Shown here: positions 9,479 to 18,316 of the stretch, in pieces
How the letters are laid out: the number at the start of each line of letters is the position of its first letter
Numbering within the stretch: the stretch's first letter is position 1
Assembly (NCBI RefSeq): GCF_024346715.1
Contig: NZ_AP024852.1
Coordinates: 248,001 to 312,000, forward strand
Length of the DNA stretch: 64,000 bases
Source of the DNA: Photobacterium swingsii
GTDB lineage: Bacteria > Pseudomonadota > Gammaproteobacteria > Enterobacterales > Vibrionaceae
Reading direction: 5' to 3'
Notes under the pieces: generated by a model
What the model was told of the DNA's origin: nothing
The model's input: only the letters and a program-made list of their open reading frames with translations
The model's database searches: none
Position numbers and translations under genes: made by a program

Positions 9479-10168
9479 ATGGTGCATATCGAAGGCATCC
9501 GTTTTATTGCTTTTGATCTAGACGGCACGTTACTGGATAGCGTGCCCGATCTAGCTGAAGCTGCAGATAAAACGATGCAAGTACTAGGGCGTGAACGCGT
9601 CACAGTAGAGCAAGTGACGACTTGGATTGGTAATGGCGCTGATATTTTGATTGGTCGCTGTTTGAGCCAAAGCCTAGACGTTGATCCTAATCTAGACCCA
9701 GCATTGCACCGAGAAGCTCGCCAATTATTTGATCGTTTTTATGATGAAGGCGGCCATCAAAAGAGCACTCTGTATGCGGGGGTTAAAGACACACTGGCTG
9801 CTTTTCATCAAGCTGGCATCCCAATGGCGATAGTCACGAATAAACCGGCTCAATTTGTGCCGCATTTGTTAGCGCAGCATGGGATTAGCGACTACTTTGT
9901 TGATGTGATCGGTGGTGATACCTTCCCGTTGAAAAAACCGGATCCCTTTGCGTTGAATTGGTTGCTGGACAAGCATCAACTGGCATCATCACAAATGCTG
10001 ATGGTTGGCGATTCGCGTAATGATATTTTGGCGGCTAAGGCGGCATCGTGTTATGTTGTTGGACTGACTTACGGTTACAACTATGGTCAGCCTATCAGCG
10101 CAAGTGAACCCGATATTGTGCTGGATCACTTTAGTCTTTTGACAGAAGTGGTTAAACTAGACAGCTAG
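9479..10168 (+). CDS. gph: Phosphoglycolate phosphatase
   Basis: 229-residue HAD-superfamily phosphatase hydrolysing 2-phosphoglycolate, a product of DNA repair. HAD motif I is FDLDGTLLDS, motif II is IVTNK, a Lys lies near KKPDP, and motif III/IV is MVGDSRND. A helical cap sits between motifs I and II. The start codon lies one base after the rpe stop, so the two are surely cotranslated. Confidence 0.94.
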   Translation: MVHIEGIRFIAFDLDGTLLDSVPDLAEAADKTMQVLGRERVTVEQVTTWIGNGADILIGRCLSQSLDVDPNLDPALHREARQLFDRFYDEGGHQKSTLYAGVKDTLAAFHQAGIPMAIVTNKPAQFVPHLLAQHGISDYFVDVIGGDTFPLKKPDPFALNWLLDKHQLASSQMLMVGDSRNDILAAKAASCYVVGLTYGYNYGQPISASEPDIVLDHFSLLTEVVKLDS

Positions 10169-10202
10169 TACGAACAGCCTAGCTGGTCATCGGAAATATA
10201 TT

Positions 10203-10224
10203 CAGCGGCCCTTTTGGCCGCTGC
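10203..10224 (+). terminator. Hairpin between gph and trpS
   Basis: A perfect 8-bp GC-rich stem (CAGCGGCC/GGCCGCTG) with a short pyrimidine loop lies in the 93-base gap. Only a weak T-rich tail (CTTAGTTTGGTT) follows, so it may be a partial terminator or a processing site. Confidence 0.5.
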
Positions 10225-10261
10225 TTAGTTTGGTTAATGAGCAAATCAGGGAAATCCCATC

Positions 10262-11278
10262 ATGAGTAAACCCATTGTATTAAGTGGCGTTCAGCCATCT
10301 GGCGAATTAAGTATTGGTAACTACCTGGGTGCGCTGCGTCAGTGGGAACAGATGCAAGATGATTACGATTGTCAGTACTGTGTTGTCGACCTACATGCGA
10401 TCACTGTGCGTCAAGATCCAAAAGCCCTTCATGAAGCAACACTGGACGCGCTAGCGATTTGTTTAGCCGTTGGTGTTGATCCAAAGAAGAGCACCTTATT
10501 TGTTCAATCGCATGTACCAGAGCATGCACAACTAGGCTGGCTACTTAACTGCTACACCCAAATGGGTGAGTTAAGCCGCATGACCCAATTTAAAGATAAG
10601 TCTGCTCGTTACGCCAACGATGTAAACGCAGGTCTGTTTGGTTACCCAGTACTAATGGCTGCTGATATTTTGCTATACGGCGCGCATCAAGTTCCTGTGG
10701 GTAACGATCAGAAACAACACTTAGAGCTAGCTCGTGATATCGCGACGCGCTTTAACAACATCTACACGCCTGAAGCGCCGCTATTCCAAGTGCCTGAGCC
10801 TTATATTCCAACCGTGAATGCGCGTGTAATGAGCCTTCAAGACGCGACGAAGAAGATGTCTAAGTCAGATGATAATCGCAAGAATGTGATTACACTGCTA
10901 GAAGAGCCGAAGTCGATTTTGAAGAAAATTAAAAAAGCGCAGACTGATGCAGAGATGCCACCGCGTATTGCTCATGATGTTGAGAACAAAGCGGGTATTG
11001 CTAACCTAATGGGTCTGTATTCAGCGGCAACGGGTATGAGCTACGCAGAAATCGAAGCGAAGTACCAAGGTGTAGAAATGTACGGCCCATTTAAGAACGA
11101 TGTGGGTGAAGCATTGGTTGCAATGTTGGAGCCTATTCAAGCGGAATATAAACGTATTCGTGCTGATCGTGCTTACATGGATGAAGTGATGAAAGCGGGT
11201 GCTGCAAAAGCATCTGAGCGCGCAGCCGTAACGCTGAAAAAAGCTTACGAAGCAGTAGGTTTTGTTGCTCGTCCATAA
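10262..11278 (+). CDS. trpS: Tryptophanyl-tRNA synthetase
   Basis: 338-residue class I aminoacyl-tRNA synthetase charging tRNA-Trp. The HIGH-equivalent is SIGN within [13 protein letters not shown], and KKMSKS is present near residue 200. The length is normal. A GGGAAATCCC stretch precedes the ATG. It closes the dam superoperon-like series and is followed by a strong terminator. Confidence 0.97.
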   Translation: MSKPIVLSGVQPSGELSIGNYLGALRQWEQMQDDYDCQYCVVDLHAITVRQDPKALHEATLDALAICLAVGVDPKKSTLFVQSHVPEHAQLGWLLNCYTQMGELSRMTQFKDKSARYANDVNAGLFGYPVLMAADILLYGAHQVPVGNDQKQHLELARDIATRFNNIYTPEAPLFQVPEPYIPTVNARVMSLQDATKKMSKSDDNRKNVITLLEEPKSILKKIKKAQTDAEMPPRIAHDVENKAGIANLMGLYSAATGMSYAEIEAKYQGVEMYGPFKNDVGEALVAMLEPIQAEYKRIRADRAYMDEVMKAGAAKASERAAVTLKKAYEAVGFVARP

Positions 11279-11350
11279 TGGGGTGATTAACCTTAGCATG
11301 AGCAATCGCGGCATAGTGTATGTCGAATAATGCTCTGTGTTAGTAAAGAT

Positions 11351-11381
11351 AAAAAGCAGTCACTTTAGTGGCTGCTTTTTT
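11351..11381 (+). terminator. Rho-independent terminator after trpS
   Basis: The stem AAAAAGCAGTCAC/GTGGCTGCTTTTT, with one T-G wobble and a TTTA loop, ends in six T. It lies between trpS and the convergent amidotransferase gene and may serve both. Confidence 0.88.
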
Positions 11382-11399
11382 ATGCATGATTGCTTGGTG

Positions 11400-12161
11400 T
11401 CATTCCGTGACAAGGGCGTATTCTTTTTTCAAGCGTATCCGCTTGTGGGCGTTCGCTTCATCACGAAGGCGCTCAAAAAGTAGCACCATGTTTTCATGAC
11501 GTTCAATCATGGCTTCGGGGTGCCACTGTACCCCCACAGTATAGTTATGATGGGGGTTCTCAAATGCCTCAATTAACCCATCTTCTGCCCAAGCTGTTGG
11601 TGTGAAGCCCTCGCCTAAATCTTTGACTACCTGATTGTGGAATGAGTTGACCATGATGGTATCCTTGCCAAAAATGTCATGCATTATGCTGCCAGTTTTT
11701 AGTTTTAGAGTATGTACGGCAAATGCCATATCAATATTGCCCCCCCAGTGGCCATTCACCTCATCGATCTCATTGTGAAGGTTACTGATCAAATTACCGC
11801 CAAACGCCACATTAAGTAGCTGCATACCACGGCAAATACCCATCATAGGTACTCCCATATCTGCGGCTTCACGTACCAGCATGATTTCCCATTCGTCACG
11901 CTCGGGATAGCAGCAGACATGGTGCTTTGAGTAGGGTTGGCCGTAAAACATTGGGTGGACACTTTCATCGCCGCCCGAGATGACTAAGGCATCAATGACA
12001 CTTAAAATTTCTCGTGCTTGCTCTTTTGTTTTAAGAATGGGGATATGCAGGGGGACAGCTCCGCCTTTTGAAATCGCGTTTGCAAAGTTGGTCGAGACCT
12101 TGGTTATGGTGCCGCGCTCGTATCTGTGGGTGACTGTGGTTACGCCAATGATTGGTTTCAT
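11400..12161 (-). CDS. Class I glutamine amidotransferase-like gamma-glutamyl hydrolase (peptidase C26, PuuD-like)
   Basis: 253-residue hydrolase of the PuuD/peptidase C26 family, which cleaves gamma-glutamyl amides such as gamma-glutamyl-GABA. The nucleophile elbow MGICRGMQ carries the catalytic Cys, and VQWHPEA supplies His and Glu. SGGDES near residue 80 fits the family oxyanion region. No other Puu-pathway genes are adjacent, so the substrate is open. The gene stands alone and faces trpS. Confidence 0.82.
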   Translation of the reverse strand: MKPIIGVTTVTHRYERGTITKVSTNFANAISKGGAVPLHIPILKTKEQAREILSVIDALVISGGDESVHPMFYGQPYSKHHVCCYPERDEWEIMLVREAADMGVPMMGICRGMQLLNVAFGGNLISNLHNEIDEVNGHWGGNIDMAFAVHTLKLKTGSIMHDIFGKDTIMVNSFHNQVVKDLGEGFTPTAWAEDGLIEAFENPHHNYTVGVQWHPEAMIERHENMVLLFERLRDEANAHKRIRLKKEYALVTE

Positions 12162-12375
12162 CTACATTTTCCTAAAGCGTGTTTGCATGGTATAGCGCGA
12201 GGAAAACAGCGAATTATAGATAGATTGTAGGCTTGTTTTCCACTCGACTTGGTTTGATGTTGTACATGTAGATAGTAACTTATTCAGGCCAAAGAATAAA
12301 TCTTAGTGATCCACTCAAGTTTTAGGTTGGCTAAAAGCGGCGATAAGGGAGATTTTTTGGAGAGCATGAAATGAA

Positions 12376-12401
12376 ATAACCCAGCCATGTGGCTGGGTTA
12401 T
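12376..12401 (-). terminator. Terminator after ridA
   Basis: The perfect 11-bp stem ATAACCCAGCC/GGCTGGGTTAT has a four-base loop. On the minus strand it is followed by a T-rich stretch, and it lies 35 bases past the ridA stop. The rest of the 274-base gap to the amidotransferase start holds no feature I can name. Confidence 0.75.
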
Positions 12402-12435
12402 CGCAAGAGGAAAGCTGTCAGAGAGAGTAGGGGGA

Positions 12436-12822
12436 TTACTCTGCTACTGCAATAGCTTCAATTTCTACCTTTGCATCCATAGGTAGACGTGCCACTTCAA
12501 CACAGCTACGTGCAGGGTATGCGCCACACTCTTTATCAAAGAATGCACCGTATACTTCATTTACTTTGGCAAAGTCATTGAGGTCTTTGACAAAAACAGT
12601 CGTTTTCACAATGTTACCTACGGTAAGACCTGCCTCTTCAACAATCGCTTTCACGTTCATTAAAGATTGAAGCGCTTGCTCGGCAACATCGTCAGGCATG
12701 GCCTTGGTTTCGTGGTTAATTGGAAGCTGACCAGAGGTGATTAGCATGTTGCCAAACTTTTTCGCTTGTACATAAGGACCAATCGCTGCTGGTGCTTGGT
12801 CGCTGGCGATAGTTGTTGTCAT
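12436..12822 (-). CDS. ridA: RidA family reactive imine/enamine deaminase
   Basis: 128-residue trimeric deaminase that hydrolyses 2-aminoacrylate and related imines made by PLP enzymes. The family signatures are ASDQAPAAIGPYVQA at the N-terminus, SGQLP, the catalytic Arg in YPARSCVEV, and a final IEAIA. The ATG chosen has GAGG six bases upstream. A start eight codons earlier lacks a ribosome site. In several vibrios ridA follows pyrBI, but no pyrBI is seen here. An attenuator-like leader precedes it. Confidence 0.93.
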   Translation of the reverse strand: MTTTIASDQAPAAIGPYVQAKKFGNMLITSGQLPINHETKAMPDDVAEQALQSLMNVKAIVEEAGLTVGNIVKTTVFVKDLNDFAKVNEVYGAFFDKECGAYPARSCVEVARLPMDAKVEIEAIAVAE

Positions 12823-12930
12823 TTCAAACCTCAAATTTATCGACAAATAGCAGTTCTAAAAAATCCCACAATGCTTTCAAAGCAGGTATGACTTGTCTGA
12901 CTTTGTTCAATCAGGCCAATGATAACCGCT

Positions 12931-13028
12931 CAAAAAAAAGCGCCGTCAGTTGTGGAGCAAAAGAGGCGCAGCCTTGGGTTCCGTCTTTGTATACCGCGAT
13001 AACGCCGTATACCGAAGAATGGGATACA
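12931..13028 (-). promoter_or_regulatory. Attenuator-like leader upstream of ridA
   Basis: On the minus strand a 27-codon open frame starts at 13028 and its TGA (12947-12945) sits just inside a hairpin, GCGCC/GGCGC, followed at once by eight T. A pyrimidine-rich stretch precedes the hairpin. This layout resembles the pyrBI leader, where ribosome-polymerase coupling controls termination. The 5-bp stem is short and no ribosome-binding site precedes the ATG, so function is inference. Confidence 0.4.
12988..13011. repeat. Near-perfect 24-base palindrome
   Basis: GTATAC-C-GCG-ATAA-CGC-C-GTATAC: two 6-bp and two 3-bp arms symmetric about ATAA. It lies inside the ridA leader and could be an RNA hairpin or an operator. 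The wider 429-base gap between ridA and pabA holds this and the leader. An upstream A/T-rich stretch near 13075-13130 is promoter-like, and I see no other gene. Confidence 0.5.
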
Positions 13029-13251
13029 TTTTTATTATGCCGCGAAGTATCACATCAAATTTTGAGTGATGCAAATTTTTTCTAACTAAATTTGATATAT
13101 TAAAAAATATTTAAGTTTGTGCGCGATTTTTAACTGCTCAAAATCGTGAACCTTCATGGATCCTGACATAGAGCGGGTTAGCCTGCGAATTACCTTGCCT
13201 TTCATCGAGGGATTTGCAAAATACCAACCAGCCAAGTAAGGATGTAAAGCT

Positions 13252-13836
13252 ATGCTGTTGATGATCGATAACTATGATTCGTTTACTTATAACCTGTACC
13301 AGTATTTTTCGGAGCTGGGTGCTGAGGTTAAAGTTGTGCGCAACGATGAAATTGATATTGCAGGCATCGCTGCACTAGCACCAAGTCATTTGGTGATCTC
13401 TCCGGGCCCTTGTACACCTGATGATGCGGGTATCTCGCTGGAGGCGATTCGCCATTTTGCGGGGAAGCTACCTATTTTAGGTGTGTGCCTAGGCCACCAG
13501 TCTATTGCACAAGTATTTGGTGGTGAGGTGGTCCGTGCGCGCCAAGTTATGCATGGTAAAACGTCTCCTGTCATTCATACCAATCGCAGTGTGTTTCATG
13601 GCCTCAATAATCCACTGACGGTGACGCGTTACCATTCTTTGGTGGTGAAGGCTGATACTCTCCCTGCGTGCTTTGAAGTTACAGCATGGACTGAGCGTGA
13701 AGGCACCTTCGATGAAATCATGGGCATTGCCCATAAAACGCTACCTATTGAAGGGGTGCAATTTCACCCTGAAAGTATTTTGACCGAGCAAGGTCACCAG
13801 CTATTGGCGAATTTTCTTCAACGAAAACTGAAATAA
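13252..13836 (+). CDS. pabA: Aminodeoxychorismate synthase glutaminase subunit
   Basis: 194-residue class I glutamine amidotransferase supplying ammonia to PabB for p-aminobenzoate, a folate precursor. Motifs are [15 protein letters not shown], the [12 protein letters not shown] loop, the nucleophile elbow GVCLGHQ, and the VQFHPES catalytic His/Glu. It resembles TrpG, but placement beside an acetylornithine/succinylornithine aminotransferase is the usual pabA context. GGATG spacing before the ATG is acceptable. Confidence 0.88.
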   Translation: MLLMIDNYDSFTYNLYQYFSELGAEVKVVRNDEIDIAGIAALAPSHLVISPGPCTPDDAGISLEAIRHFAGKLPILGVCLGHQSIAQVFGGEVVRARQVMHGKTSPVIHTNRSVFHGLNNPLTVTRYHSLVVKADTLPACFEVTAWTEREGTFDEIMGIAHKTLPIEGVQFHPESILTEQGHQLLANFLQRKLK

Positions 13837-14063
13837 TGATCAAATAAGTGGAGGTGAGGTATCTCAAATACGAGATCTTTATCACTATTGTTAACATATA
13901 TTTCATTTTTATCTGCATTTTTAGCTGGGTGTGTTATTCGGTAGAATATTCGCCTGAATAAACTAGGTTTAAACACCGTTTTTCATCCATCCTGCCAAGA
14001 TAGCCTACATTTCCCTTTTGTCCTCCTTATGATACGTGGGGTGATGCTTGGAGCCGTTCTGTT

Positions 14064-14080
14064 CTTTCCTTGAAGGAAAG
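14064..14080. repeat. 17-base perfect palindrome upstream of astC
   Basis: CTTTCCTT-G-AAGGAAAG lies in the 415-base gap between pabA and astC. In RNA it would form a 6-bp stem with a five-base loop. It is not followed by a T-run. The gap also has A/T-rich stretches and TAGAAT near 13943, but no convincing ArgR box. Confidence 0.45.
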
Positions 14081-14251
14081 ACACCTTTTATTGCCACGGT
14101 CTTCATAAATTCGCTCATTACGCGCATAAATATCTACAGCTTATCCAGTTTCAGGCAAACTTTTGCGCGCAAAAAGAATATTCTGCTATTGGAATTCGTT
14201 AATAAAATGTAAATACTATGCTTAAGGCGGTATACACAGAAGGAAAGTGTG

Positions 14252-15469
14252 ATGGCAATGGAACAGAAAGTAGAACGTCAGTTATTTGATGAGGTCATGG
14301 TGCCTTGTTATTCCCCGATGCAGATTATCCCTGTGAAGGGGCAAGGTGCGCGTGTGTGGGATCAGAATGATCGCGAATATATCGACTTTGCCGGTGGTAT
14401 CGCGGTGAGCTGTTTAGGGCATTGTCATCCAGTTATGGTTGAGGCGCTAAAAGCGCAAGCCGATAAACTGTGGCATCTAAGCAATGTGATGACTAACGAG
14501 CCTGCATTACGTCTTGCTAAAAAGCTGACTGAACACAGCTTTGCTGAGCGTGTCTTTTTTGCCAACTCGGGGGCAGAAGCGAATGAAGCCGCATTGAAAT
14601 TGGCGCGTCGTTACGCTGCCGATAGATTCAGTGCTGATAAATCAGAAATTATCGCGTTTAAACAAGGGTTCCACGGGCGTACCTTCTTTACGGTAACCGT
14701 TGGCGGTCAAGCGGCTTACTCGGATGGCTTTGGCCCTAAACCGGGCGATGTGACCCACCTACCTTACAATGATCTTGCGACGCTGGCAGATCATATCTCA
14801 GATCGCACTTGTGCCATCATGATGGAACCACTGCAAGGCGAAGGCGGCATTATTTCGCCAACTCCGGAGTTTATTCAGGGGGTGCGTGAGCTTTGTGATA
14901 AGCACAATGCACTGTTGATCTTTGATGAAGTACAAACGGGTAATGGCCGTACGGGTGAGTTTTATGCTTACCAAGGACTAGGGGTGACACCCGATATCCT
15001 AAGCACGGCTAAATCACTGGGTGGTGGCTTCCCTATTGGTGCCATGCTCACCACGGCAGAGCTAGCCACGCACTTGAAAATTGGTACGCATGGTTCGACC
15101 TACGGTGGTAACCCACTTGCGTGTGCGGTGGCGGAAGCTGTGGTGGATGAAGTCTCCAAACCGGAAGTGTTGGCGGGTGTCAAAGAGCGTGAGCAATGGT
15201 TCCGCGAGGGTATTGCCACCATTAATGCTAAGTATCCTATTTTTGCTGAAGTACGTGGAAAGGGCCTCTTACTGGGCGCAGCGTTAAACGATGAATGGCA
15301 AGGTCGTGCGCGTGATGTACTGTTAGCGGCTGGTGAAGAAGGTTTGATGGTACTTGTCGCGGGGACTAACGTAGTGCGCTTTACGCCGTCGTTAGTGATC
15401 AGCAAAGAAGATGTTGATCTTGGTTTAGCGCGCTTAGAAGCGGCGATTGCTAAATTGTACAACGCGTAA
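14252..15469 (+). CDS. astC: Succinylornithine/acetylornithine aminotransferase
   Basis: PLP-dependent class III transaminase of about 405 residues, acting on N2-succinylornithine in arginine catabolism and often also on acetylornithine (ArgD) and succinyldiaminopimelate. The cofactor site is visible as [34 protein letters not shown] and the Schiff-base Lys in STAKSLGGG. The ATG with AGGAAAG at seven bases is preferred over the GTG one codon before and the ATG two codons later. Its placement ahead of astA and astD argues for the Ast role. In vibrios a single ArgD/AstC enzyme may serve both pathways. Confidence 0.92.
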   Translation: MAMEQKVERQLFDEVMVPCYSPMQIIPVKGQGARVWDQNDREYIDFAGGIAVSCLGHCHPVMVEALKAQADKLWHLSNVMTNEPALRLAKKLTEHSFAERVFFANSGAEANEAALKLARRYAADRFSADKSEIIAFKQGFHGRTFFTVTVGGQAAYSDGFGPKPGDVTHLPYNDLATLADHISDRTCAIMMEPLQGEGGIISPTPEFIQGVRELCDKHNALLIFDEVQTGNGRTGEFYAYQGLGVTPDILSTAKSLGGGFPIGAMLTTAELATHLKIGTHGSTYGGNPLACAVAEAVVDEVSKPEVLAGVKEREQWFREGIATINAKYPIFAEVRGKGLLLGAALNDEWQGRARDVLLAAGEEGLMVLVAGTNVVRFTPSLVISKEDVDLGLARLEAAIAKLYNA

Positions 15470-15514
15470 TGGATGCCGAGGGTGTCGTCTCAGGGTAATC
15501 CAGAATAATGGTTA

Positions 15515-15549
15515 GACGCGTGCAATGCCCATGCCTTGCACGTCTTTTC
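15515..15549 (+). terminator. Terminator-like hairpin between astC and astA
   Basis: GACG-TGCAA pairs with TTGCACGTC, with a two-base bulge and a 10-base loop, followed by TTTTCT. It suggests that part of astC transcription stops before astA. Confidence 0.55.
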
Positions 15550-15550
15550 T

Positions 15551-15567
15551 CTCTCGCTGAGCGAGAG
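15551..15567. repeat. 17-base perfect palindrome upstream of astA
   Basis: CTCTCGCT-G-AGCGAGAG, with the same 8-1-8 geometry as the palindrome upstream of astC but a different sequence. It sits directly after the preceding T-run. Confidence 0.45.
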
Positions 15568-15708
15568 CATAGCGGCTGGCCCGCTTATAACTGACTACAG
15601 CGATTGGCAGGAGCTTGATTGCTGTAACTTTTCGCCCCCTACATTGGCGAAGTTATTTCCAACACTAAGTTAGCGACATGATCGCTACCTGCATCAGGAG
15701 GGAGTTCG

Positions 15709-16725
15709 ATGCTGGTTATTCGTCCTATTACTGCAACAGATTACCCGGCGCTTATGCGCTGTGCGGAAGAATCTGGTCATGGTTTTACTTCACTGCCTGT
15801 TAATGAAGGCATGCTTCGTAATCGTATTGCACACTCAGAAGCGAGTTTTGCAAAAGAGATAACGGAAATTGGTACCGAAGGCTACTTGATGGTCGCGGAA
15901 GATACTGAGACGGGTGAAGTGGCAGGTACAACTGGGATAGAAGCTGCCATTGGTTTAGATACCCCTTTCTATACGTATCACTTGAGCACTGTGGTACATG
16001 CATCACGCCGTTTAGATGTTCATAACGTGGTGAAGTTGCTGACATTTGGCAACAACTACACGGGTAACAGTGAACTATGTACATTATTTTTACGCCCTGA
16101 ATGGCGTAAAGGTCTCAATGGCCGCCTGTTGTCTAAAGCGCGATTTTTGATGATGGCAGAACATAGCCATCGTTTTTCTCCAACTGTGATTGCCGAGATG
16201 CGCGGTGTCTCTGATGATGAAGGGCATTCACCGTTTTGGGAATGGCTAAAAGAGCATTTCTTCTCGATTGATTTTACTCATGCTGATTATTTAACGGGGA
16301 TTGGGGCGAAAGGCTTTATCGCCGATTTAATGCCCAAGTTACCGATTTACGTCAACTTGCTTAGTGAAGAAGCTCAAGCTGTGATTGGTAAAGTGCATGA
16401 CAACACAGCCCCTGCATTGCGGCTACTGGAGCAAGAAGGGTTTACCTGTCGTGGCTATGTGAACATCTTTGATGCTGGCCCTATGGTGGAATGTGAGGTC
16501 CGCAATATTGAATCGGTACGCCACTCTTTGCGTTGCCGCGTTGAAATTGGCGAGCACAGTAGCTCGCATGATTACTTGATCAGTAATACCTCGTTTGAAA
16601 ATTTTCGCGCCACGGTAGGAAAGGTTGCGGTCGACGGTGAGCGTAACATTGCGATTGTTTCACCTGCGATGGCACAGGCATTACAGCTACAACAAGGCGA
16701 CATGGTTCGCCTGATTGGACAATAA
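15709..16725 (+). CDS. astA: Arginine N-succinyltransferase
   Basis: 338-residue acyltransferase moving succinate from succinyl-CoA to the alpha-amino group of arginine, the first step of the AST pathway. Family features include the MLVIRPI start, GTTGIEAAIG, SELCTLFL, and MAEMRG-like IAEMRGVSD with the GHSPFWEW segment. A single-chain AstA is normal for vibrios. GGAGGGAG lies immediately upstream of the ATG. astD follows after 15 bases. Confidence 0.95.
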   Translation: MLVIRPITATDYPALMRCAEESGHGFTSLPVNEGMLRNRIAHSEASFAKEITEIGTEGYLMVAEDTETGEVAGTTGIEAAIGLDTPFYTYHLSTVVHASRRLDVHNVVKLLTFGNNYTGNSELCTLFLRPEWRKGLNGRLLSKARFLMMAEHSHRFSPTVIAEMRGVSDDEGHSPFWEWLKEHFFSIDFTHADYLTGIGAKGFIADLMPKLPIYVNLLSEEAQAVIGKVHDNTAPALRLLEQEGFTCRGYVNIFDAGPMVECEVRNIESVRHSLRCRVEIGEHSSSHDYLISNTSFENFRATVGKVAVDGERNIAIVSPAMAQALQLQQGDMVRLIGQ

Positions 16726-16740
16726 GATAAGGGGAATATC

Positions 16741-18216
16741 ATGGCACAATCATGCGCAGTGAATTGGATAGCAGGGAAGTGGGTCGCGGGTCTTGGTGCG
16801 TCTTTTCAGTCGTTAAACCCCTTCAATTCTGAAGTGATTTGGCAGGGACAAGCGGCAACCGCAGACCAAGTTGAACTGGCGGTGCAAAGTGCTCGTGAAG
16901 CCTTATTAAGTTGGCGTCATACCTCGCTCGACGCGCGTCAGGCTATTGTTGAAAAATATGCTGAACTGCTCAAAGAACACAGTGAAGATATTGCCACGAC
17001 CATAGCGGAAGAAACAGGGAAACCCTTGTGGGAAACCCGCACCGAAGCGGGTGCTATGGTGGGTAAGATTGCGCTGTCGTTACGTGCTTACCATGAGCGT
17101 ACTGGCCATAAAGAAAAAGAAGTGGCAGGGGCGACAACAGCCGTGCTGCGTCATCGTCCATTGGGCGTGATGGCGGTCTTTGGCCCGTATAATTTCCCAG
17201 GGCATTTACCCAATGGCCATATCGTTCCTGCATTATTAGCGGGCAATACTGTGGTATTTAAGCCATCTGAATTAACGCCTAAAACGGCGGAAGTGGCCAT
17301 GAAGCTATGGCAACAAGCTGGCTTACCCGCAGGTGTGATTAACCTAGTGCAAGGCTCTCGCCCAACCGGTGAAGCGCTGGCGAGTTCAACAGGGATTGAT
17401 GGCTTGCTGTTCACGGGGAGTGCGAATACGGGACACATTCTTCATCGCCAATTTGCAGGGCAACCCGGCAAAATGTTGGCATTGGAGATGGGCGGCAATA
17501 ACCCTATGGTGATTTCAAATGCCCACGGTGATGTGGAAGCCACGGTATACACCATAATTCAATCAGCGTTCATTAGCGCTGGCCAGCGTTGTACCTGTGC
17601 CCGCCGTTTGTATTTACCCAAAGGTGAAGTGGGTGATGCCATTGTTGCGCGCTTAGTTGAAGCAACGGCGCAGCTACGCATTGATGGGCCATTTGCTGAT
17701 CCTCAGCCTTTTATGGGGCCACAAATATCAATACAAGCTGCTGATGGCATTATTGCCGCGCAAGCGAATTTGGTGCGCCTTGGGGGAGAGGTTCTGCTTG
17801 AAGCGAAACGTGGTCAAGGGGCGATTGTCTCACCGGCCATCATTGAAGTGAGTGCCATTGCTGACTTGCCTGATGAAGAATACTTTGGTCCATTATTGCA
17901 AGTCGTACGTTACGAGGATTTAGCCCAAGCCGTTACCTTGGCAAATAATACCCGCTACGGCTTATCGGCTGGTTTGATCTCCACCGATGATAGTGAGTGG
18001 CAATATTTTATTGACCATATCCGTGCAGGCATAGTGAACCGTAACCGTCAGCTGACTGGTGCGAGTGGGGATGCTCCATTTGGTGGTCCTGGCGCATCAG
18101 GTAACTTACGTCCGAGTGCTTACTATGCCGCTGACTACTGTGCGTACCCTATGGCATCGATGGAGGGTGAACAAGCTGAGCTACCTGCACAGCTATCGCC
18201 AGGTATTACTTTGTAA
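16741..18216 (+). CDS. astD: Succinylglutamate-semialdehyde dehydrogenase
   Basis: 491-residue NAD+-dependent aldehyde dehydrogenase oxidising N-succinylglutamate semialdehyde to succinylglutamate, the fourth AST step. The ALDH motifs are [22 protein letters not shown], the general base in LEMGGNNP and the catalytic Cys in [11 protein letters not shown]. astB and astE are not in this window. Confidence 0.95.
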   Translation: MAQSCAVNWIAGKWVAGLGASFQSLNPFNSEVIWQGQAATADQVELAVQSAREALLSWRHTSLDARQAIVEKYAELLKEHSEDIATTIAEETGKPLWETRTEAGAMVGKIALSLRAYHERTGHKEKEVAGATTAVLRHRPLGVMAVFGPYNFPGHLPNGHIVPALLAGNTVVFKPSELTPKTAEVAMKLWQQAGLPAGVINLVQGSRPTGEALASSTGIDGLLFTGSANTGHILHRQFAGQPGKMLALEMGGNNPMVISNAHGDVEATVYTIIQSAFISAGQRCTCARRLYLPKGEVGDAIVARLVEATAQLRIDGPFADPQPFMGPQISIQAADGIIAAQANLVRLGGEVLLEAKRGQGAIVSPAIIEVSAIADLPDEEYFGPLLQVVRYEDLAQAVTLANNTRYGLSAGLISTDDSEWQYFIDHIRAGIVNRNRQLTGASGDAPFGGPGASGNLRPSAYYAADYCAYPMASMEGEQAELPAQLSPGITL

Positions 18217-18247
18217 GCAAGTTGAGCAGACATCATCAAACTAAAAA

Positions 18248-18286
18248 AGAAGTGCCATACTGATTAGGTCGAATCAGGGCACTTCT
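18248..18286 (-). terminator. Long hairpin with T-run on the minus strand
   Basis: AGAAGTGCC/GGCACTTCT plus TGATT/AATCA form an interrupted 14-bp stem. On the minus strand the stem is followed by TTTTTT; on the plus strand it is not. It lies just before the DUF1338 gene on the plus strand, so its terminator polarity is opposite to the genes. It could instead be a mRNA hairpin. Confidence 0.5.
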
Positions 18287-18316
18287 ACATCCATCACCAG
18301 CGGGGAGCATCTCAAC

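Noticed and set aside
12813-13085. 90-codon open frame on the plus strand between ridA and pabA
   Set aside because: It begins inside ridA on the other strand, has no ribosome site, contains Cys/Ser/Lys-rich sequence of no family, and overlaps the leader-like element.
13837-14248. ArgR boxes before astC
   Set aside because: GAATATTC and TGAAT-like pieces occur, but none fits the 18-base ARG box at proper spacing.
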